Assembly: GCA_019752925.1 (NCBI GenBank)
Contig: JAIELP010000001.1
Location: forward strand, 186,001 to 250,000
Direction: 5' to 3'
DNA length: 64,000 bases
DNA from: a bacterium
Lineage (GTDB): Bacteria; Bdellovibrionota; Bdellovibrionia; Bdellovibrionales; Bdellovibrionaceae
In this document: positions 60,587-64,000 of the stretch, piece by piece
How positions within the stretch are numbered: the first letter of the stretch is position 1
Layout: every line of letters starts with the position of its first letter
Notes under the pieces: generated by a model
The model's database searches: none
Told to the model about the DNA's origin: nothing
The model's input: the letters and a program-made list of their open reading frames with translations, nothing else
Translations under genes and position numbers: made by a program

Positions 60587-60916
60587 CCAATTCTTATATA
60601 TGAATTCTAAAAAAAGTGCCAGCTACCTTATGAAAAGGGGTTTAGCTTAGTCTTATTAGCTAGATAAAAAGCTCAATTTATTTAAGTAAAAGTCATTTTT
60701 TAGACTTTTTCAGATTTTTAATGCACACAGACATGACTTTAGTTCTAAAAATATCTAAGTAAATTCAATAACTTAAAACATTTAATATTTTGTAAGATTT
60801 TTTATTGCAATAAATACAATAATACATTTAGATAAGGCGGTTCCAAAGTGGAACTTAAGTTTTGGGCAGTAAGTGCCGATATTTAAAAACTTAAAAAGAT
60901 CTCAATGGAGGGGTAT
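60587..60916 (+). promoter_or_regulatory. 330-base intergenic region with leader hairpins before the DksA-like gene
   Basis: This very A+T-rich gap between divergent genes holds no gene. Near its right end are GTTCCA-AAG-TGGAAC (60840-60854) and a nine-pair stem TTAAGTTTT/AAAACTTAA (60855-60863 with 60886-60894) enclosing GGCA/TGCC. They would form stacked hairpins in the leader of the DksA-like gene just before its GGAGG. The rest (60600-60835) shows only A+T-rich sequence, with no convincing -35/-10 pair. Confidence 0.4.
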
Positions 60917-61315
60917 ATGGCAAAAGGAATGCAAGCTAAACCGGTTAAAGAAAAATTAACTGATAAGCTCGTTAAGGATTGCAAAGAAAAGCTATTGAAA
61001 ACAAAGATGGATCTTTTAAATAGAGTTAAAGAAGCCCGTGAAAAACTCGATTTAGGCGAAAAAGGTGGCGATGAAGCCGATCAAACTATGCGCCTTTTAG
61101 CTGAACAAGAAATGTTAAATTTAAATGACCGCTTAAGATCTCAGTTATTTGAGATTGAAAGTGCTTTAGGTCGTATTGAAAGCGGTGCTTTCGGTTTTTG
61201 CGAAGAAACTGAAGAGCCGATCGAAGTTGAAAGACTTAAAGCCATTCCTTGGACGCGTTTAAGCATTGAAGGTGCTGAAATCCGTGAATCAATGGATCGT
61301 CGTTACGCTCGCTAA
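60917..61315 (+). CDS. DksA/TraR-family protein lacking the zinc cysteines
   Basis: The 132-residue protein has the DksA layout: a coiled coil (about 10-75) with an acidic tip (GGDEADQ) that enters the RNA polymerase secondary channel, then the C-terminal globular part GFCEETEEPIEVERLKAIPWTRLSIEGAE. Of the four zinc cysteines of E. coli DksA only one remains (FCEET; the second pair is replaced in LSIEG). Such Cys-poor forms occur in several proteobacterial groups and can still act with ppGpp. I chose ATG 60917, 5 bases after GGAGGGG. Confidence 0.87.
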   Translation: MAKGMQAKPVKEKLTDKLVKDCKEKLLKTKMDLLNRVKEAREKLDLGEKGGDEADQTMRLLAEQEMLNLNDRLRSQLFEIESALGRIESGAFGFCEETEEPIEVERLKAIPWTRLSIEGAEIRESMDRRYAR

Positions 61316-61330
61316 TTAGTATTTGAAATT

Positions 61331-61651
61331 TTAGTTACCTTTAATTGGTACAATCACAGGAGAAGAAACCGAAGCTGGTTTCTTCTTTTTTTTCTTCTTC
61401 TGCTTTTTCTTTAAAACTACTTTTAAACCATCGTTATCATCGGTATCTACTTGAGCTTGTGTGGAAGCGTTTTGTTTTTTTTGAACATTTAAATAGACAT
61501 CTTCTTGTTGCGAGTATTCTTCCAGATCAGCGGCGGCTTGAAGTTGTTGCGCAGAGCTTTGCTTGATCAGCTCATTAAATTGAATATCGGAGGCAAATAC
61601 GCTGATGCCGATTAAAAAAAATAAAATAGTGAGTAATGTATTGATACCCAA
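61331..61651 (-). CDS. small exported protein with poly-Lys segment
   Basis: The 106-residue protein has a signal peptide (LLTILFFLIGISVFA-S) and a hydrophilic Gln-rich body. A run of Lys (KKKQKKKKKKK at about 82-92) is encoded by an A-rich tract prone to slippage. It ends in a short Val/Ile/Pro segment. No family is recognised. It is convergent with the DksA-like gene. Confidence 0.65.
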   Translation of the reverse strand: MGINTLLTILFFLIGISVFASDIQFNELIKQSSAQQLQAAADLEEYSQQEDVYLNVQKKQNASTQAQVDTDDNDGLKVVLKKKQKKKKKKKPASVSSPVIVPIKGN

Positions 61652-61726
61652 AAAACCTCCGTGTTTTTTGTGTTAATACAGAATATCAGAACGTGTTTAG
61701 TTTTCGCTAGAGCGAATGCTGAGCCA

Positions 61727-62797
61727 TTATTTATTTGTGACGATAGTCCAGTTGCAGAGCTTATAAAGCATGCGGGCACCCACATTTCCGTCCCATTCAG
61801 ACTCTTCGGCGTCGCCGGAAGAGACTTCGTTTAAATCGAACCCTACGATCGTACGCCCAGATTGAGCCACCAGATTGAATAAGAAGAAAACTTCGTCTGC
61901 CGACAGGCCACCGATGACCGGCGTTCCCGTAGACGGGCAGTAGCGAGGATCAAGGCCATCGATGTCAAAAGAGATGTAAACCTTTTGTGGTAATTCGCTG
62001 ATGATGTCGGTTGCAATGGAAGCCCAAGATTCGCCTTTAAGCTGGCGTTGCTTAATGCCGATATCAAAAAAAGTTTTAATATCAGGGCGTGATTGAACAA
62101 AATTATATTCTTCTTCGCAGAAATCACGGATGCCGACTTGAACCAATTTTTTAGGCTTTAGAGCTAAATTCATTACGTTGTACATAATAGAGGCATGAGA
62201 CTGCTCAAAGCCTTGGTAAGCTTGGCGAGTGTCGGAGTGGGCATCGATATGAAGAATGCCGACTTCGCTTTGATCATTGGCTGAGTGCTGCTCGCAGATG
62301 GCTTTTATAGCGCCAAGTGGGGTGGAGTGGTCGCCGCCCACTAAGCCGAAGAGCTTTCCGGCTTTTAAAATGGATTTAGTTTGTTGATAAACCCATTCGG
62401 TCAGTTCTTTTGAGGCCGCATTTACAACTTCTGTGAGTTTTTGGATTTGAGCCGTATCGTCTGATTGTTCGGTTTTGAGTTCGATTACTTTTTGGGCAAG
62501 TTCTTTATACTTTTTACTCTTAGTCATGACATCTTCAGAGATTTCGCGCATGAAATAGCCTGCTTCATAAGCGTTTTTAGTTTCGAAGTCGAATAAGTCG
62601 ATTTGCTCCGAAGCTTCGCGGATGATGCGAGGGCCATTAGAGGCTCCTTTGCCGTAAGACGTTGTTACTTCCCAAGGAACCGGTAATAAAACCAGCTTGC
62701 ATTCTTCTTCGGTCAACGGAATGCCGAAAATACCAAATTCAGATGAAATAGTTGTAGTAGGATCAAATTTTTTAGGTTGAGAATTGCTATCAGACAT
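61727..62797 (-). CDS. ureohydrolase (agmatinase/arginase family)
   Basis: The 356-residue protein has the binuclear-manganese motifs: His in GGDHST, DAHSD (with LHIDAHSDTR), and SFDIDGLDPRYCPSTGTPV, which carry the Mn ligands. It would hydrolyse agmatine to putrescine and urea, or another guanidino compound. An insertion of about 60 residues, partly coiled coil (KSKKYKELAQKV), sits between the N-terminal region and GGDHS, making it longer than usual (about 300). It may supply putrescine to the spermidine synthase fusion at 6.2 kb (inference). Confidence 0.88.
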   Translation of the reverse strand: MSDSNSQPKKFDPTTTISSEFGIFGIPLTEEECKLVLLPVPWEVTTSYGKGASNGPRIIREASEQIDLFDFETKNAYEAGYFMREISEDVMTKSKKYKELAQKVIELKTEQSDDTAQIQKLTEVVNAASKELTEWVYQQTKSILKAGKLFGLVGGDHSTPLGAIKAICEQHSANDQSEVGILHIDAHSDTRQAYQGFEQSHASIMYNVMNLALKPKKLVQVGIRDFCEEEYNFVQSRPDIKTFFDIGIKQRQLKGESWASIATDIISELPQKVYISFDIDGLDPRYCPSTGTPVIGGLSADEVFFLFNLVAQSGRTIVGFDLNEVSSGDAEESEWDGNVGARMLYKLCNWTIVTNK

Positions 62798-62962
62798 ACA
62801 AAAAAGCCCTTCATGTTTTATTGAACAAAAATGATATCAATGAGTTAGTGCATAAATCAGAAAAAATAAATGATTTCAGTTTTTTAACCTATTGCGCCAT
62901 AGCGTCAAAAGTTGAATAAAAGGCCAACTGCCCTCATTGTCTCTCCAAGAGAAATTAATACG

Positions 62963-62988
62963 GAAATTCATTTATACGAAATGATTTC
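62963..62988 (+). promoter_or_regulatory. leader hairpin upstream of the ABC binding-protein gene
   Basis: GAAATTCATTT pairs with AAATGATTTC (one bulge) around a 5-base loop, 6 bases before the GGGGGAT ribosome-binding region of the next gene. It could stabilise the mRNA or modulate translation. Confidence 0.35.
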
Positions 62989-63005
62989 TGAATGGGGGAT
63001 ATATT

Positions 63006-64000
63006 ATGTTTTCAAAAGCTTTAATCGCGGTTTTCGTCGGTTTAAACTTAGTAGCTGCTGCAGCTTCTGCAACAACTCCTAATGTAAATGCACCTAAAGG
63101 TGGAGTTTTGATTTTCCACTTAGATAATGAGCCAGAAGGTCTTCACCCAATTATGGCTGGTGACACTTACTCAACAGAAGTAAATAACTACATTCACGAC
63201 TCTATGTGTGCTCGTGACATCAATACATGGGACTTAGTTCCAAGACTTGCTGAAAAGTGGGAAACTTCTGCCAATGGTTTAGAGTTTACATTTACGTTAA
63301 GAAAAGACGCTGTTTTCCAAAACGGTGATCCGGTAACGGCTGAAGACGTTAAGTTCTCATTAGAGCACGTACGCGAACCAAAGCTTCAGGCTTTGAACTT
63401 AGTTCCTTACTACGAAGGATTAGTTAAAGTTGAAGTTCTTGATAAGCATAAAATCAAATTTACGGCTAAAGAAAAGTACTTCAAAAATTTAAGCGTTATC
63501 TGCGGTATTACGGTACTTCCGAAATCAGTTTACGGAAATGTTGATAAATCAGTAAAAATGCAAAAAGAAGGTATCGGCGCGGGCCCTTACAAATTAGAAA
63601 AATACGATAAAGGCCAACAGATCGTTCTTAAAAAATTTGATAAATGGTTCGGCGATAAAATGCCAATCTACAAAGGTTATTATAACTTTGATCAAATCAC
63701 TTTCAAATTTACTAAAGAGATCAACGTAACAACTGAAAAATTGAAAAAAGGTGATTTAGATTATGTTGAATTATTAAGAGCTGACGATTACTTAGCCGTA
63801 ACAGGTAAGCCATTCAAACCTTTATACAATCAGCCTAAGTTCCAAGGTAAAGCTGTTAAAAACAAAATGCCTAAATCATACGGCTACATCGGATTTAACT
63901 TCTTAGATCCAATCCTTAAAGATAAAAATGTTCGTTTAGCTATCGCTCACCTAGTTAATCGCGAAGAAATGAACAAAAAATTCTTTGAAGGTTTAAATGA
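63006..64000 (+). CDS. peptide/nickel-type ABC transporter substrate-binding protein (partial, runs off right edge)
   Basis: At least 331 residues from ATG 63006 are present, with the frame open to the window end. A signal peptide (MFSKALIAVFVGLNLVAAAASA) precedes the SBP_bac_5 fold: GGVLIFHLDNEPEGLHP, the WETSANGLEFTFTLRKD motif and FQNGDPVTAEDVKFSLEHV, which are typical of DppA/OppA-like proteins. There is no lipobox Cys, so it should be free in the periplasm. It would deliver peptides to an inner-membrane ABC importer encoded downstream. Confidence 0.92.
   Translation, partial: MFSKALIAVFVGLNLVAAAASATTPNVNAPKGGVLIFHLDNEPEGLHPIMAGDTYSTEVNNYIHDSMCARDINTWDLVPRLAEKWETSANGLEFTFTLRKDAVFQNGDPVTAEDVKFSLEHVREPKLQALNLVPYYEGLVKVEVLDKHKIKFTAKEKYFKNLSVICGITVLPKSVYGNVDKSVKMQKEGIGAGPYKLEKYDKGQQIVLKKFDKWFGDKMPIYKGYYNFDQITFKFTKEINVTTEKLKKGDLDYVELLRADDYLAVTGKPFKPLYNQPKFQGKAVKNKMPKSYGYIGFNFLDPILKDKNVRLAIAHLVNREEMNKKFFEGLN

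Noticed and set aside
61410-61440. Frameshift or pseudogene in the poly-Lys protein
   Set aside because: The A-rich tract is slippage-prone, but the reading frame is intact from signal peptide to stop.
1-64000. tRNA genes, CRISPR arrays, prophage or complete insertion sequences
   Set aside because: Reading both strands I found no tRNA T-loop/acceptor pattern, no regularly spaced repeats, and no phage structural or integrase genes.

Overview
The window reads as an ordinary, gene-dense stretch of chromosome from an A+T-rich Gram-negative bacterium. The gene set (ADP-heptose epimerase, outer-membrane-type barrel, many secreted proteins of unknown family, long-type aromatic amino acid hydroxylase, stand-alone RlmK-like methyltransferase, amino-acid-degradation operons, DUF4105 and DUF3015 proteins) suggests a member of the Bdellovibrionota (predatory Bdellovibrio/Pseudobdellovibrio relatives). 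That assignment is inference from family resemblance, not from a database search. I see no prophage, CRISPR array, tRNA or complete insertion sequence; the only transposase-like gene is a single REP-associated tyrosine transposase relative.

Layout: 1-5.5 kb holds a truncated HAD phosphatase, glpD, an aspartoacylase-like gene and the RAYT-like gene. 5.5-8.5 kb holds sodB, a fused AdoMet decarboxylase-spermidine synthase and an RlmK-like rRNA methyltransferase. 8.5-11.5 kb is the oddest part: two secreted proteins of unknown family and a LysR regulator with a C8 tract at its start, flanked by two copies of a conserved, structured, apparently non-coding element. It also carries a cluster of DnaA-box sequences and a long imperfect hairpin. 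11.4-17.2 kb holds divergent msrP/msrQ, a DUF4105 protein whose signal-peptide codons contain a terminator, a DUF3015 protein, a nitroreductase and the RNase P RNA gene. 17.2-22 kb holds a DinB-like protein, an esterase, a TetR regulator, a lipoprotein and a methyltransferase.

21.9-27.7 kb is a leucine/isovalerate degradation operon: carboxyltransferase, methylglutaconyl-CoA hydratase, separate biotin carboxylase and biotin carrier, and HMG-CoA lyase. 27.6-32.7 kb is a run of envelope proteins of unknown family, followed by a fatty acid desaturase. 33.9-38.5 kb is a fully overlapping pantothenate-to-CoA operon (panG-like, panB, panC, coaBC, coaX, panD). 38.6-45 kb holds two membrane proteins, an S41 lipoprotein peptidase, a 5'-nucleotidase, a rhodanese and a Pif1-like helicase. 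45-53 kb encodes much of phenylalanine/tyrosine degradation (hppD, hmgA, aromatic amino acid hydroxylase), with an HTH regulator divergent from a 43-codon small ORF behind perfect inverted repeats. 53-64 kb holds hldD, an S41/PDZ protease, an ATP-grasp-like protein, exonuclease III, a penicillin-binding protein, a TetR regulator, a zinc-less DksA relative, an agmatinase-family enzyme and the start of a peptide-type ABC transporter binding protein.

Together the genes describe an organism that burns amino acids (Leu, Phe, Tyr) and glycerol phosphate, makes its own CoA and spermidine, and defends against oxidation (SodB, MsrPQ). The genome is very compact: at many convergent gene pairs the 3' ends overlap, several by the stop codons themselves.
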